This document shows positions 1 to 7,935 of a stretch of DNA of 64,000 bases, piece by piece (the first letter of the stretch is position 1; the number at the start of each line of letters is the position of its first letter). Source of the DNA: Chryseobacterium sp. Bi04 (GTDB taxonomy: Bacteria > Bacteroidota > Bacteroidia > Flavobacteriales > Weeksellaceae). The notes under the pieces were generated by a model. The model ran no database searches and was not told the DNA's origin. It saw only the letters and a list, made by a program, of their open reading frames with translations. The DNA is taken from contig NZ_CAKKLP010000012.1 of NCBI RefSeq assembly GCF_918698085.1, forward strand, positions 89,757 through 153,756. The letters run 5' to 3'. Made by a program: the position numbers and the translations under genes.

Positions 1-88
1 TTACCTATTATTTATTTTAGTGAACAAAGCGCTACAAATAGTACAAAATCGTAACTTTAAACCTTTAAATAAAAAGTATTCATACTAT

Positions 89-1483
89 ATGTTTTCAGCA
101 CAAACTTACCAAGACAGAAGAGCCATATTACAAAGTAATGTGGCTAATGGAATTTTACTGTTTTTAGGAAATATAGAAAATCCTGTGAATTTTGAACACA
201 ATCCTTATTATTTCCGTCAGGACAGTACTTATTTATATTATTTAGGGATTCAGGAACCCCGGATTGCTGCCATTATTGATATTGATGAAAATAAGACGAT
301 TGTTTTCGGAGATGAATTAAGTATTGATGATATTGTATGGATGGGAAGGCAGGAAACACTGAAAGAGAAAAGCCTGAAAGCAGGTGTAGAGGAAACCTTG
401 CCTTATGCTGAGCTTCCTCAGTATCTTCTAAAAGCACAGGCTTCCGGCAGAAAAGTACATTACCTTCCTCCCTATCAGTCTTCCAATAAAATTATACTGG
501 CGGATCTTCTAGGTATAAAAATAGCAGAATTACATCCTTCTGTGGAGATGATTAAGGCTAGTGTAAAACAGCGTTCTATAAAAGAAGCCCAGGAAATAGT
601 ACAGATAGAAGAAGCGGTCAATGTATCTAATGAAATGCATCTGTTAGCCATGCGTATGGCCAGACCTGGCCGTAAAGAATATGAAGTGGCGAATGCTATT
701 CAATATCTTGCAGCCAATAAAGAATGCCAGATGTCTTATCCCCCTATTGTAACGATAAACGGAGGTATACTCCATAATCATTACCGTCTCAATACACTGA
801 AAGAAGGAGATCTCTTTCTTAATGATTCAGGAGCTGAAACGGCGATGGGATATGCAGGTGATTTAACCCGGACATTCCCGGTAAGCAGTACTTTTACCAC
901 AAAGCAAAAGGAAATGTATGAGGTGGTATTGAATGCTTTTGATAATGCCCAACGTCTTCTGAAACCCGGAGTTCGATTTAAAGATATTCACCTGAAAGCA
1001 TCCCAGCACCTTGTAGAAGGTCTTATTGACCTGGGGCTGATGAAAGGAAATCCTGAAGAAGCAGTAAAAAACCATGCTCATACTCTATTCTTCCAATGTG
1101 GATTAGGACATATGATGGGACTTGACGTTCATGATATGGAGGATCTTGGAGAGCAATATATTGGTTATACCGAACAAGATCCGAAGGATACCAAAACATT
1201 TGGACTTAAATCTTTACGTTTAGGAAAGGAACTGGAATCAGGATTTGTAGTAACTGTTGAACCCGGTATTTATATGATTCCGGAGCTGATTGATATCTGG
1301 CAGTCTGAAAATAAAAATGCTGACTTTATTAACTATGATAAAGTAAATGAGTACCGGAATTTTGGAGGGATACGTGTAGAAGATGACTTCCTGATTACAG
1401 ATAGCAGCTACAGGCTTCTGGGGAACGGACTGATTAAAACGGTTGCAGACATTGAAAACTACCGTGCTGAACATTTAGATTAA
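89..1483 (+). CDS. pepP: Xaa-Pro aminopeptidase (aminopeptidase P, M24B)
   Basis: A metallopeptidase that removes the N-terminal residue ahead of proline, probably cytoplasmic since no signal peptide is visible. The N-terminal creatinase-like domain (about residues 1-160) is followed by the pita-bread catalytic fold. Dinuclear metal ligands are visible in order: two Asp in NDSGAE..YAGDLTRTFP, His in GLGHMMGLDVHD, Glu in VEPGIYM and Glu in GGIRVEDD. I chose the ATG at 89 (MFSAQTYQDRR) because aminopeptidase P proteins start close to this segment; an upstream GTG at 20 would add 23 lysine- and tyrosine-rich residues with no family counterpart. The gene stops 12 nt before the next start, so it is probably cotranscribed with the DPP-IV-like peptidase, a coherent pair for proline-containing peptides. 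Confidence 0.93.
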   Translation: MFSAQTYQDRRAILQSNVANGILLFLGNIENPVNFEHNPYYFRQDSTYLYYLGIQEPRIAAIIDIDENKTIVFGDELSIDDIVWMGRQETLKEKSLKAGVEETLPYAELPQYLLKAQASGRKVHYLPPYQSSNKIILADLLGIKIAELHPSVEMIKASVKQRSIKEAQEIVQIEEAVNVSNEMHLLAMRMARPGRKEYEVANAIQYLAANKECQMSYPPIVTINGGILHNHYRLNTLKEGDLFLNDSGAETAMGYAGDLTRTFPVSSTFTTKQKEMYEVVLNAFDNAQRLLKPGVRFKDIHLKASQHLVEGLIDLGLMKGNPEEAVKNHAHTLFFQCGLGHMMGLDVHDMEDLGEQYIGYTEQDPKDTKTFGLKSLRLGKELESGFVVTVEPGIYMIPELIDIWQSENKNADFINYDKVNEYRNFGGIRVEDDFLITDSSYRLLGNGLIKTVADIENYRAEHLD

Positions 1484-1495
1484 TTGAAATATCAT

Positions 1496-3667
1496 ATGAA
1501 GAACATAAAAAAATTAACCGTCATTGCTTTATATTTTCTGTGCCTTTCGCCATTAGCTGCGCAAAAAACACAGTGGACTCCTGATGGCAATGCTTATTAT
1601 TCATTTACAAAAAAAGGAATTGAAGTTGTTAATGTCCTGAATCCCGGAAAAGATCAGACTTTTTTAAACAGCAATGAATTAATTCCTTCCGGAAGCTCTA
1701 CCCCTTTAGAGGTACAAAGCTTTCAGGTATCTCCGGACGAGAAAAGCTTATTAGTCTTTGCCAATACTCAGAAAGTATGGAGAGACAATACACGTGGAGA
1801 TTATTGGATTTTTGATAAAAACACCAAAAAGCTTACTCAGCTTGGAAAAGGGTTGCCGACAGCATCATTAATGTTTGCCAAGTTCTCCCCAGACGGTAAA
1901 AAAGTAGCTTATGTGTCTAAGCATAATATCTATATTGAAGACCTTTCCAACAACCAGATCAGTAAAATTACCCAGGATGGCACAGATGGAATCATTAACG
2001 GTACTTTCGACTGGGCATATGAAGAGGAATTCGGAACTCAGGATGGTTTCAGATGGTCTCCGGACGGAAGTAAAATTGCTTACTGGAAGCTGGATGCAAG
2101 AGGAACCAAGAATTTCCTGATGATTAATAATACAGATAGCCTGTATTCGTTTACGGTTCCTGTGGAATATCCGAAAGTTGGAGAAAACCCTTCAGGCTGC
2201 AGCATCTGGTTTTATGATGTAGCCTCTCAGTCATCAAAGAAGGCCAATATTGCAGGAGATGAAGTACAAAACTATATTCCGAGAATGGAATGGGTACTGG
2301 ATTCTAAGTCTGTTATTCTGCAGCAGCTGAACAGAAAACAGAATCAAAGTAAAATTATTGTAGCAGATGCCGGTTCCGGGAATGGAAAAACAATTTATAC
2401 GGAAACAGATGCAGCATGGATTGATATAAAATCCCGTTGGAATGACAATGACCCAAGTGGTTGGGATTGGATAGACAACGGTAAAGAGTTTTTGTGGCTT
2501 TCTGAAAAAGACGGATGGCGGCATATTTATAAAATAGACCTGAATGGGAAAGAAACACTGATTACAAAAGATAATTTTGATGTTATAAAACCTGAATTTT
2601 TTGACGTTCCCCAAAAACAGATCTACTTTTTAGCTTCTCCTAAGAATGCCACTCAGAAGTACCTGTATAAAGTAAGCATGAAAGGAGGGCATGCACAAAG
2701 GGTAACTCCTGAATCCTATTCGGGTTCTAATAATTATATGATATCCCCCAACGGAAAGATTGCGATGTTTAGTAACAGCAGCGTCAATGCAAATTCTGTG
2801 GGAGCTGTGGTATCACTTCCGGATCATAAAGAGCTTGTGGCCGCAAAAAGATCAGCAAAGGCAGATCCTGCAAAATCTAAAGCAGAATTCTTCCAGATTA
2901 CGACGCAGGACGGGGTAACCCTGGACGGCTGGGTGGTAAAACCTAAAAATTTTGATCCTAACAAAAAATACCCCATTGTTTTTACCGTATATGGGGAGCC
3001 CGGATCGCAAACGGTAACAGATAACTTCTATACAGGCAGGAATTCTTTATACGTTGGTGACATGGCTGAGGACGGTTATTTATATGTTTCTCTTGAAAAC
3101 CGTGGAACACCTGCACCTAAAGGACGTGGATGGAGAAAATCTGTTTACCGTAAAATAGGTCAGCTTAATATCCGTGATCAGGCAATGGGAGCAAAAGCTT
3201 TATTTGCAAAATGGCCCTATGTGGATACATCCAGGGTTGCCGTATGGGGCTGGAGCGGTGGAGGTTCTTCCACATTAAATCTTTTGGGACAATATCCTGA
3301 AATTTATCAGACAGGAATTGCTATTGCTCCTGTAGCCAATCAGTTATTTTATGACAATATCTATCAGGAAAGGTATATGGGACTTCCCCAGGAAAACAGA
3401 GAAGATTTTGTAAACGGTTCTCCACTCGCCTATGCTAAAAACCTGAAAGGAAACCTTTTATTGGTTCATGGAACAGGAGATGATAATGTGCATTACCAAA
3501 ATACGGAAGTATACATTAATGAACTGGTAAAATACAATAAACAGTTTCAGCTGATGTCTTACCCTAACCGAACGCATTCGATCAGTGAAGGAGAAGGAAC
3601 ATCACTCCATCTGGCCACCATGTTTACCAAATATCTAAAAGAACATTGCCCACCGGGAGGAAAATAA
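1496..3667 (+). CDS. Dipeptidyl peptidase IV family serine peptidase (S9B)
   Basis: An exported prolyl dipeptidyl peptidase releasing X-Pro dipeptides, acting in the periplasm or at the outer membrane. The N-terminus MKNIKKLTVIALYFL..AAQ is a signal peptide. Residues about 30-470 form the beta-propeller with repeated SPDG(K/S) blades. The C-terminal alpha/beta hydrolase carries the triad: Ser587 in GWSGGGS, Asp662 in HGTGDDNVHYQ and His694 in NRTHSI. The DWAYEEEF segment matches the double-Glu motif that binds the substrate N-terminus in DPP-IV. The ATG at 1496 is chosen over a TTG at 1484 because it places the signal peptide at the terminus. Length 723 is normal for bacterial DPP-IV. A strong hairpin terminator follows. 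Confidence 0.93.
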   Translation: MKNIKKLTVIALYFLCLSPLAAQKTQWTPDGNAYYSFTKKGIEVVNVLNPGKDQTFLNSNELIPSGSSTPLEVQSFQVSPDEKSLLVFANTQKVWRDNTRGDYWIFDKNTKKLTQLGKGLPTASLMFAKFSPDGKKVAYVSKHNIYIEDLSNNQISKITQDGTDGIINGTFDWAYEEEFGTQDGFRWSPDGSKIAYWKLDARGTKNFLMINNTDSLYSFTVPVEYPKVGENPSGCSIWFYDVASQSSKKANIAGDEVQNYIPRMEWVLDSKSVILQQLNRKQNQSKIIVADAGSGNGKTIYTETDAAWIDIKSRWNDNDPSGWDWIDNGKEFLWLSEKDGWRHIYKIDLNGKETLITKDNFDVIKPEFFDVPQKQIYFLASPKNATQKYLYKVSMKGGHAQRVTPESYSGSNNYMISPNGKIAMFSNSSVNANSVGAVVSLPDHKELVAAKRSAKADPAKSKAEFFQITTQDGVTLDGWVVKPKNFDPNKKYPIVFTVYGEPGSQTVTDNFYTGRNSLYVGDMAEDGYLYVSLENRGTPAPKGRGWRKSVYRKIGQLNIRDQAMGAKALFAKWPYVDTSRVAVWGWSGGGSSTLNLLGQYPEIYQTGIAIAPVANQLFYDNIYQERYMGLPQENREDFVNGSPLAYAKNLKGNLLLVHGTGDDNVHYQNTEVYINELVKYNKQFQLMSYPNRTHSISEGEGTSLHLATMFTKYLKEHCPPGGK

Positions 3668-3672
3668 TATAA

Positions 3673-3706
3673 AAAAATACCAGATATCAATTCATCTGGT
3701 ATTTTT
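3673..3706 (+). terminator. Rho-independent terminator after the peptidase pair
   Basis: A 13-bp stem AAAAATACCAGAT / ATCTGGTATTTTT with an 8-nt loop begins 5 nt after the stop codon. The T-rich arm continues into TTTCTTTT. It closes the pepP/DPP-IV transcript and can also face the convergent gene at 3742. Confidence 0.8.
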
Positions 3707-3741
3707 CTTTTAAATAGGGATAATGAATATGATCTTGTTAA

Positions 3742-4302
3742 TTATAAACTGTAAGCAAATCCTACATTGCCTATTCCTTTATATCCAAAACCTACTTCAG
3801 CATTTACGCCAAGCCTGCCTCCTAATCTAATTCCTAATCCCGTGAGGTGAAAATTAACATGTGAAATACTTTCCGAAGGGTTCCTGCTCTTTTCCATCGT
3901 GAGTCCTAGCCCCACTCCGGAATACATGCGAAATTTTGGATTTGAGATATAGTTATAGTCGCTTTTTACCGCAACAGTATAATTGTGTGATTTTTGTAAT
4001 ACATGATCAGGGTACTCTCTCGTTATTTGCTGATATAAAAAGTCTGTTCCAATCACCCATTTATCTTGTATTGCATAGTTATATCCAAGAATAAAGGCGC
4101 CGGAATTCCTTTTCTCATAAAGACCATAACCCAATGTAAAAATAGAGCTGAAAGCATTAACAAAATCAGTGGTCGTACCAAGTCCATATGCTATTTTTAT
4201 CTCGGAGCTTCCCTTCATTTGTGATTTAAACAAATTACTGCCAACCATTAAAAATAATAAGTAAAAAGCTTTACATACAGCCGCAAAATATTTCTTTTTC
4301 AT
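3742..4302 (-). CDS. Predicted outer-membrane beta-barrel protein
   Basis: A 186-residue protein starting with a lysine-rich hydrophobic signal peptide (MKKKYFAAVCKAFYLLFLMVGSN). The rest alternates hydrophobic and polar residues in short strands with many Gly and aromatic residues (FTLGYGLYEKR, FILGYNYAIQDKW, MYSGVGLGLTMEK, NAEVGFGYKG) and ends in a strand-like VGFAYSL, as in small 8-strand barrels of Bacteroidota. No enzymatic motif is seen. It stands alone between convergent and divergent neighbours, so context gives no role. Confidence 0.55.
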   Translation of the reverse strand: MKKKYFAAVCKAFYLLFLMVGSNLFKSQMKGSSEIKIAYGLGTTTDFVNAFSSIFTLGYGLYEKRNSGAFILGYNYAIQDKWVIGTDFLYQQITREYPDHVLQKSHNYTVAVKSDYNYISNPKFRMYSGVGLGLTMEKSRNPSESISHVNFHLTGLGIRLGGRLGVNAEVGFGYKGIGNVGFAYSL

Positions 4303-4500
4303 TCTGCAAAATTAAAACTAATAATGCAACAGAATAGCTTTAATGCATTAGAATACAATTAGAGCTCACTTAAAATACGGTTAAAAACATCATTGCTACC
4401 AGCTTTTAATGCATCCAACTCTATATGATGATTAAAGAGAATTATAAAAATTTTGGATTTTCACTTTCAGGAACAGTTACAAACTTTGTATCTTTACTCC

Positions 4501-4719
4501 ATGGAAAATCAGGAAGAGATAGAGAAGCAGATACTGGAGATTGTTAGAGTACAGCATGAAAAAGACGGAGGTAATAACGGCGTTACCTTTGGAGCTTTTG
4601 ATCATATTCTCAATATGTCCATTGAAGACAGAAATGAAGTCTTGATGCGAATGGCTAGGGAAAAGAAAATATTTATCTTTAACAGCTTAAATATGAGACG
4701 TATTACTCTGCCTAAATAA
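4501..4719 (+). CDS. Small conserved-looking hypothetical protein
   Basis: A 72-residue charged protein starting MENQEEIEKQIL. I prefer this ATG to a TTG at 4453, which would add 16 residues unlike a normal N-terminus. It has a predicted helix-rich layout (amphipathic helices at 2-20 and 38-55) followed by a short beta-like end (KKIFIFNSLNMRRITLPK), loosely like a small winged-helix or regulatory fold. I do not recognise a family. It lies upstream of another small acidic gene in the same direction. Confidence 0.5.
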   Translation: MENQEEIEKQILEIVRVQHEKDGGNNGVTFGAFDHILNMSIEDRNEVLMRMAREKKIFIFNSLNMRRITLPK

Positions 4720-4804
4720 AAAAAGAAATTCTCCGAGGATTAAAAATCATTGAAACCTATTTTTTATAGTGATACAAAATGATATTCATTAAAAAATAAA
4801 AACC

Positions 4805-5074
4805 ATGTTAGAATTTACTACTGAAGAAAAAAAATTAATACTGTCAGCAATCAAATACGAAAAAGAAATACAAGATAGAGCTGATGAAGATGAAATTGAC
4901 TATGTCGAAGAAATAGAAGACGAAATTCAAAAAGAAAATGTTTTTATTTCCAGAAGGCAGATAGATTCAATTATAATCTATTTAGGATACTTACTGGATA
5001 GAAGAGATCAGTATGATAATGGAGAAGTGCTGCTTTTGGAAGGTAAACTGGAAAGCTTTTCTAATTTACCGTAA
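4805..5074 (+). CDS. Small acidic hypothetical protein
   Basis: An 89-residue protein dominated by Glu, Asp and Lys, with a very acidic stretch at about residues 20-45 (DRADEDEID..EEIEDEIQKE). Helices with heptad-like spacing suggest a helical bundle. No signal peptide or known motif was recognised. It ends 24 nt before a convergent gene at 5098. Confidence 0.5.
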   Translation: MLEFTTEEKKLILSAIKYEKEIQDRADEDEIDYVEEIEDEIQKENVFISRRQIDSIIIYLGYLLDRRDQYDNGEVLLLEGKLESFSNLP

Positions 5075-5097
5075 ACATTCCGGACCAATCAATAAAT

Positions 5098-5523
5098 TTA
5101 TTTTCTTTTAAATACAATGGTCCAGATAATATGAAAGGGTTCTCCTTTGTACTTGTCAGTATCTTTCATGACAATCTTCATTGTTGTTTTATCCAGCTGC
5201 TGGATTTCAAATTTTCGTTCATGATTGCCTCCTTCGAATAAGGATAAGATTTTTTCATCAGGATCTAATTCATATGAAAAATAAAGCTGCCCGCTATCAG
5301 TAATAGAACCGTCAGCATTAAACTCCATGAGATCTTTGCTGCTTAGTCTGTAATTTTTTACTGTTTTGTTTCCATTGGCTTCAATTCCTTCACTTGTTGA
5401 AAGTACCGGTTGCCATTTTCCAACAATCATTTTTTTATACGATTGCTGATAAGGAATATTGAATGACAGTGCCGCCAAACAAAAAGTAAATAGAAACAGG
5501 ATCAGATTAAAGGGCTTCATCAT
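5098..5523 (-). CDS. Lipocalin-like secreted protein
   Basis: A 141-residue protein with a signal peptide (MMKPFNLILFLFTFCLAALS) followed by an early GKWQP motif and alternating beta-strand segments, the pattern of small lipocalin-like barrels common in Bacteroidota (GKW near the first strand, then FNADGS, YELDPDEKIL, and a C-terminal TIVFKRK strand). Function is unknown; such proteins usually sit in the periplasm. The start could be Met2 instead of Met1. It is a single gene, with no operon partners. Confidence 0.55.
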   Translation of the reverse strand: MMKPFNLILFLFTFCLAALSFNIPYQQSYKKMIVGKWQPVLSTSEGIEANGNKTVKNYRLSSKDLMEFNADGSITDSGQLYFSYELDPDEKILSLFEGGNHERKFEIQQLDKTTMKIVMKDTDKYKGEPFHIIWTIVFKRK

Positions 5524-5612
5524 ATTTTATTTTTGGTGTGAAAAATGAAGATAACTAATTTCCAAATGTAGTAACAATCTGCTTAAGTCTATGAAATTTG
5601 TTTTTATATCAT

Positions 5613-5620
5613 TAATTTTG
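5613..5620 (+). promoter_or_regulatory. Bacteroidota -7 element TAATTTTG
   Basis: TAATTTTG matches the TAnnTTTG consensus of the primary sigma factor in this phylum. No clear -33 TTTG stands at the right distance. It lies 27 nt upstream of the TTG start of the 3-methyladenine glycosylase and so favours that start. Confidence 0.4.
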
Positions 5621-5646
5621 ATCTGTCAACTCATAAAATCATCGGT

Positions 5647-6252
5647 TTGAAATTACCACTCTCCTATTATTCCAATCAAGATGTCCTTTTCCTGGCTCAG
5701 AACCTTTTAGGAAAAGTTCTTTTTACAGCAATTGGTGATGATATTACGGCCGGAATTATTGTAGAAACAGAAGCTTACTTTGGGGTACAGGATAAAGCTT
5801 CCCATGCTTATGGAGGCAGGCGTACTAACCGCACTGAGCCGCTGTACAGCCATGGTGGTATTTCTTATGTGTATTTGTGCTACGGAATTCATCATCTTTT
5901 CAATGTGGTAACTTCTGTAGAAGATGATCCTCATGCCGTACTGATCAGAGCTGTGGAACCATTGATAGGGAAAGAAATTATGGAGTACAGACGAAATATG
6001 CCGTTCTCCAAAGCTGCTATTTCCTCTGGCCCCGGATCTGCAGCAAAAGCATTAGGAATTAATCAGTCTTTTAATAAAAAAGATCTGACCGGAGATGAGA
6101 TCTGGATTGAAGATCATGGTATTCTGTACAAGCCTGATGAAATAATAGCCGGCCCTCGCATAGGAGTTGCTTATGCACAGGAAGATGCACTTTTACCCTG
6201 GCGTTTTTTTGTGAAAAATAATAAATATGTAAGCAAGCCCAACAAAATATAG
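5647..6252 (+). CDS. 3-methyladenine DNA glycosylase (AAG/MPG family)
   Basis: A base-excision repair enzyme that removes alkylated purines (3-methyladenine, hypoxanthine) from DNA. The sequence begins KLPLSYY and carries the AAG landmarks: VETEAYFG, DKASHAYGG, RTNRTEPLYS, the HGGISYVYLCYGIHHLFNVV core, AVLIRAVEP and GPGSAAKALGI. The catalytic Glu is in VETEAY. The start is TTG at 5647: the family starts close to its first KLP..Y segment and no in-frame ATG lies before residue 100, so an alternative start codon is well supported. Length 201 is typical. It converges on a Mug-type uracil/thymine glycosylase only 16 nt away, giving a two-glycosylase repair cluster. Confidence 0.92.
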   Translation: MKLPLSYYSNQDVLFLAQNLLGKVLFTAIGDDITAGIIVETEAYFGVQDKASHAYGGRRTNRTEPLYSHGGISYVYLCYGIHHLFNVVTSVEDDPHAVLIRAVEPLIGKEIMEYRRNMPFSKAAISSGPGSAAKALGINQSFNKKDLTGDEIWIEDHGILYKPDEIIAGPRIGVAYAQEDALLPWRFFVKNNKYVSKPNKI

Positions 6253-6268
6253 GTCTATGTATTCCTGA

Positions 6269-6769
6269 CTACTCCTGAATAGCCACATAAAATTCACGGT
6301 AAGATGCAACAAGATCGTCAAGAGAAAATCCACGGTTCAAACCACTGGTATTTGGCAGAACCCAAACCTTTGCACCACAAAAATCTTCAGACTGATGTCC
6401 CCAAAGAATTTCTTTCTTTTTAGAAAAAGCTTGGTATGCTGCCTTACCCAGAAATGCAACATATCTGGGCTGGAATTTTGTCATTTTCACTTTAAAAGCT
6501 TCAAGAGATTCGTCAAATTCTTCTTTTGAAAGTTCATCAGCACGGGAAGTAGCCCTTGCAACAGCAGTAGTAAGGCCATATCCGAAATCCAGAATAGAAG
6601 TATCATTGACCGCCTGAACCCCATAAGGTGTAAAACCGGACTGGTGGAGCACTTTCCAAAACCGGTTGCTTCTTCCTGAAAAATGATGGCCGTCATCCGC
6701 TGATTTCAACCCTGGATTGATCCCACAAAAAATGACATCGAGGTTGGTAGCAATTATATCTGTTAGCAT
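6269..6769 (-). CDS. mug: G/U(T) mismatch-specific DNA glycosylase
   Basis: A member of the uracil-DNA glycosylase superfamily (Mug/TDG) that excises uracil, or thymine or ethenocytosine, opposite guanine. The GINPGLKSA motif holds the catalytic Asn. NRFWKVLHQSGF and the C-terminal WVLPNTSGLN (the N-S-G-L-N active-site and wedge motif) are both intact. I place the start at 6769 (MLTDIIATNLDVIFCGINPG), which aligns with the E. coli Mug N-terminus; an upstream ATG at 6802 would add 11 residues. Length 166 fits the family. It is transcribed towards the alkyladenine glycosylase. Confidence 0.9.
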   Translation of the reverse strand: MLTDIIATNLDVIFCGINPGLKSADDGHHFSGRSNRFWKVLHQSGFTPYGVQAVNDTSILDFGYGLTTAVARATSRADELSKEEFDESLEAFKVKMTKFQPRYVAFLGKAAYQAFSKKKEILWGHQSEDFCGAKVWVLPNTSGLNRGFSLDDLVASYREFYVAIQE

Positions 6770-7075
6770 AGTTGAAATGGAGCATATTAGGATAGAATAC
6801 ATCTGTTCTATCTGTTTTTACTGCTTAAAGATACCCTATTTAACTTACAGTTTATTTTAAAATACATAACGTTTCATTGTGAGTATATTACATTCTACCT
6901 GTGATTTTTGCAGTGTTACATCATTCATCTGACTGAAAGCAAACAGGTTGTACTAATTTTACTGCCGTAACATAGATGAGTACCTGATGATAGATAATAA
7001 GAAATCAATTGTAAGCTTAATCATGTTCATCAGGATAGATGAATTTCAATCCTAAATAATCTTAAAATAAAAAGT

Positions 7076-7393
7076 ATGAATTGGATGGCATTAGTTATTG
7101 CAGGAATTTTTGAAATAGGATGGCCACTGGGACTTAAATTATCTCAACAGCCGGGTAGTAATAAATGGAGTTGGATCCTATTTTCAATTGCCTGTATGGC
7201 TGTCAGTGGCGGATTTCTCTGGTATGCACAGAAAAGTATTCCTATGGGGACAGCATATGCAGTATGGACAGGAATTGGTGCGGTAGGAACTTTATTAGTG
7301 GGTGTTCTGTTTTTTCAGGATTCTGCCCATATTTTCAGATTATTGTCTGCCTTACTCATTGTGGTCGGAATCGTTGGTCTCAAAGTATTTTAA
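7076..7393 (+). CDS. SMR-family exporter, Gdx/SugE type
   Basis: A four-helix small multidrug resistance transporter, dimeric, in the inner membrane, exchanging protons for cations. The essential membrane Glu is in GIFEIGWPLGLK near residue 13; WPLGLK follows as in SugE/Gdx guanidinium exporters. TM segments are at about 2-22, 30-50, 58-78 and 84-104. AYAVWTGIGAVGT is the conserved helix-3 motif. Gdx identity rests on these motifs only; quaternary-ammonium exporters are the alternative. I found no guanidine riboswitch upstream (6,803-7,075). Confidence 0.88.
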   Translation: MNWMALVIAGIFEIGWPLGLKLSQQPGSNKWSWILFSIACMAVSGGFLWYAQKSIPMGTAYAVWTGIGAVGTLLVGVLFFQDSAHIFRLLSALLIVVGIVGLKVF

Positions 7394-7417
7394 TAAAAAA
7401 TAGGTCTGAAAATAAAA

Positions 7418-7450
7418 TTGGCTTAAGATTATTACTAATCATTAAGCCAA
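7418..7450 (+). terminator. Long hairpin after the SMR gene
   Basis: TTGGCTTAAGATTA / TAATCATTAAGCCAA forms a 14-bp stem with one bulged A and a 4-nt loop, 24 nt after the stop. There is no strong T-run on the plus strand, so it may instead be an mRNA-stabilising hairpin. Confidence 0.5.
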
Positions 7451-7508
7451 AACATTATTCAATATTTGAATAATAAATCAACCACATTATAAGTCTGTTT
7501 AAACTTGA

Positions 7509-7700
7509 CCACAAAAGTCACAAAATATTTCTAAACACTTAAGCTATTTAAGTTATATACTTCGTGTATAAAAAATACACTAAAGTTTTGTTGAAAATCA
7601 AAGATTTTCATCTTATGTGAACTTAATTATGCGGTATTCCTTCAAACTTTCTAAAGTGTACTGAAGTGTCTAAAAAATAAAAACTTTTGTGTCTTTTGAC
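7509..7700. repeat. Intergenic repeat-like element with inverted ends
   Basis: This gene-free stretch (7,394-7,935) holds a roughly 190-bp element whose ends are imperfect inverted copies: CCACAAAAGTCACAAAA at 7509 and AAACTTTTGTGTCTTTTGAC at 7681. Inside, CACTTAAG and AAAGTGTACTGAAGTGT are also mutually inverted, and GAAAATC-AAA-GATTTTC is a perfect small hairpin. It encodes no protein. It resembles short non-coding repeats I associate with Chryseobacterium-type genomes; membership in a family cannot be proved from one copy. Confidence 0.45.
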
Positions 7701-7856
7701 TGCGTCGAATCTTTGATTTGTAGTTTAGTGAAAAAGTTTAAAAAGCTTTTTATACATTTATATGATCATTCATTTTTTTCTGAATCAAATTTGAGCAAAT
7801 AGCCGTTGATAAAGAAAATTAAGCTATCAATAAAGACTTGTGATCTACCAAAGGAT

Positions 7857-7890
7857 AGTAAAAAGCCTGTATAAAGAAATACAGGCTTCA
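7857..7890 (-). terminator. Terminator of the SusC/SusD pair
   Basis: On the minus strand AGCCTGTA and TACAGGCT form a perfect 8-bp stem with an 8-nt loop, followed by TTTTTAC. It lies about 45 nt beyond the SusD stop codon. Confidence 0.75.
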
Positions 7891-7935
7891 AAAGATTTAC
7901 AAAATAAATGATATGAAAAAAATAAGAAACTCTAT

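Noticed and set aside
2234..2614. 126-codon open frame opposite the DPP-IV-like gene
   Set aside because: Complement of the beta-propeller coding region; no protein-like features.
6803..7075. Guanidine riboswitch ahead of the Gdx/SugE-type gene
   Set aside because: I looked for ykkC-type conserved loops and mini-ykkC hairpins and saw none; the region is AT-rich with no matching structure.
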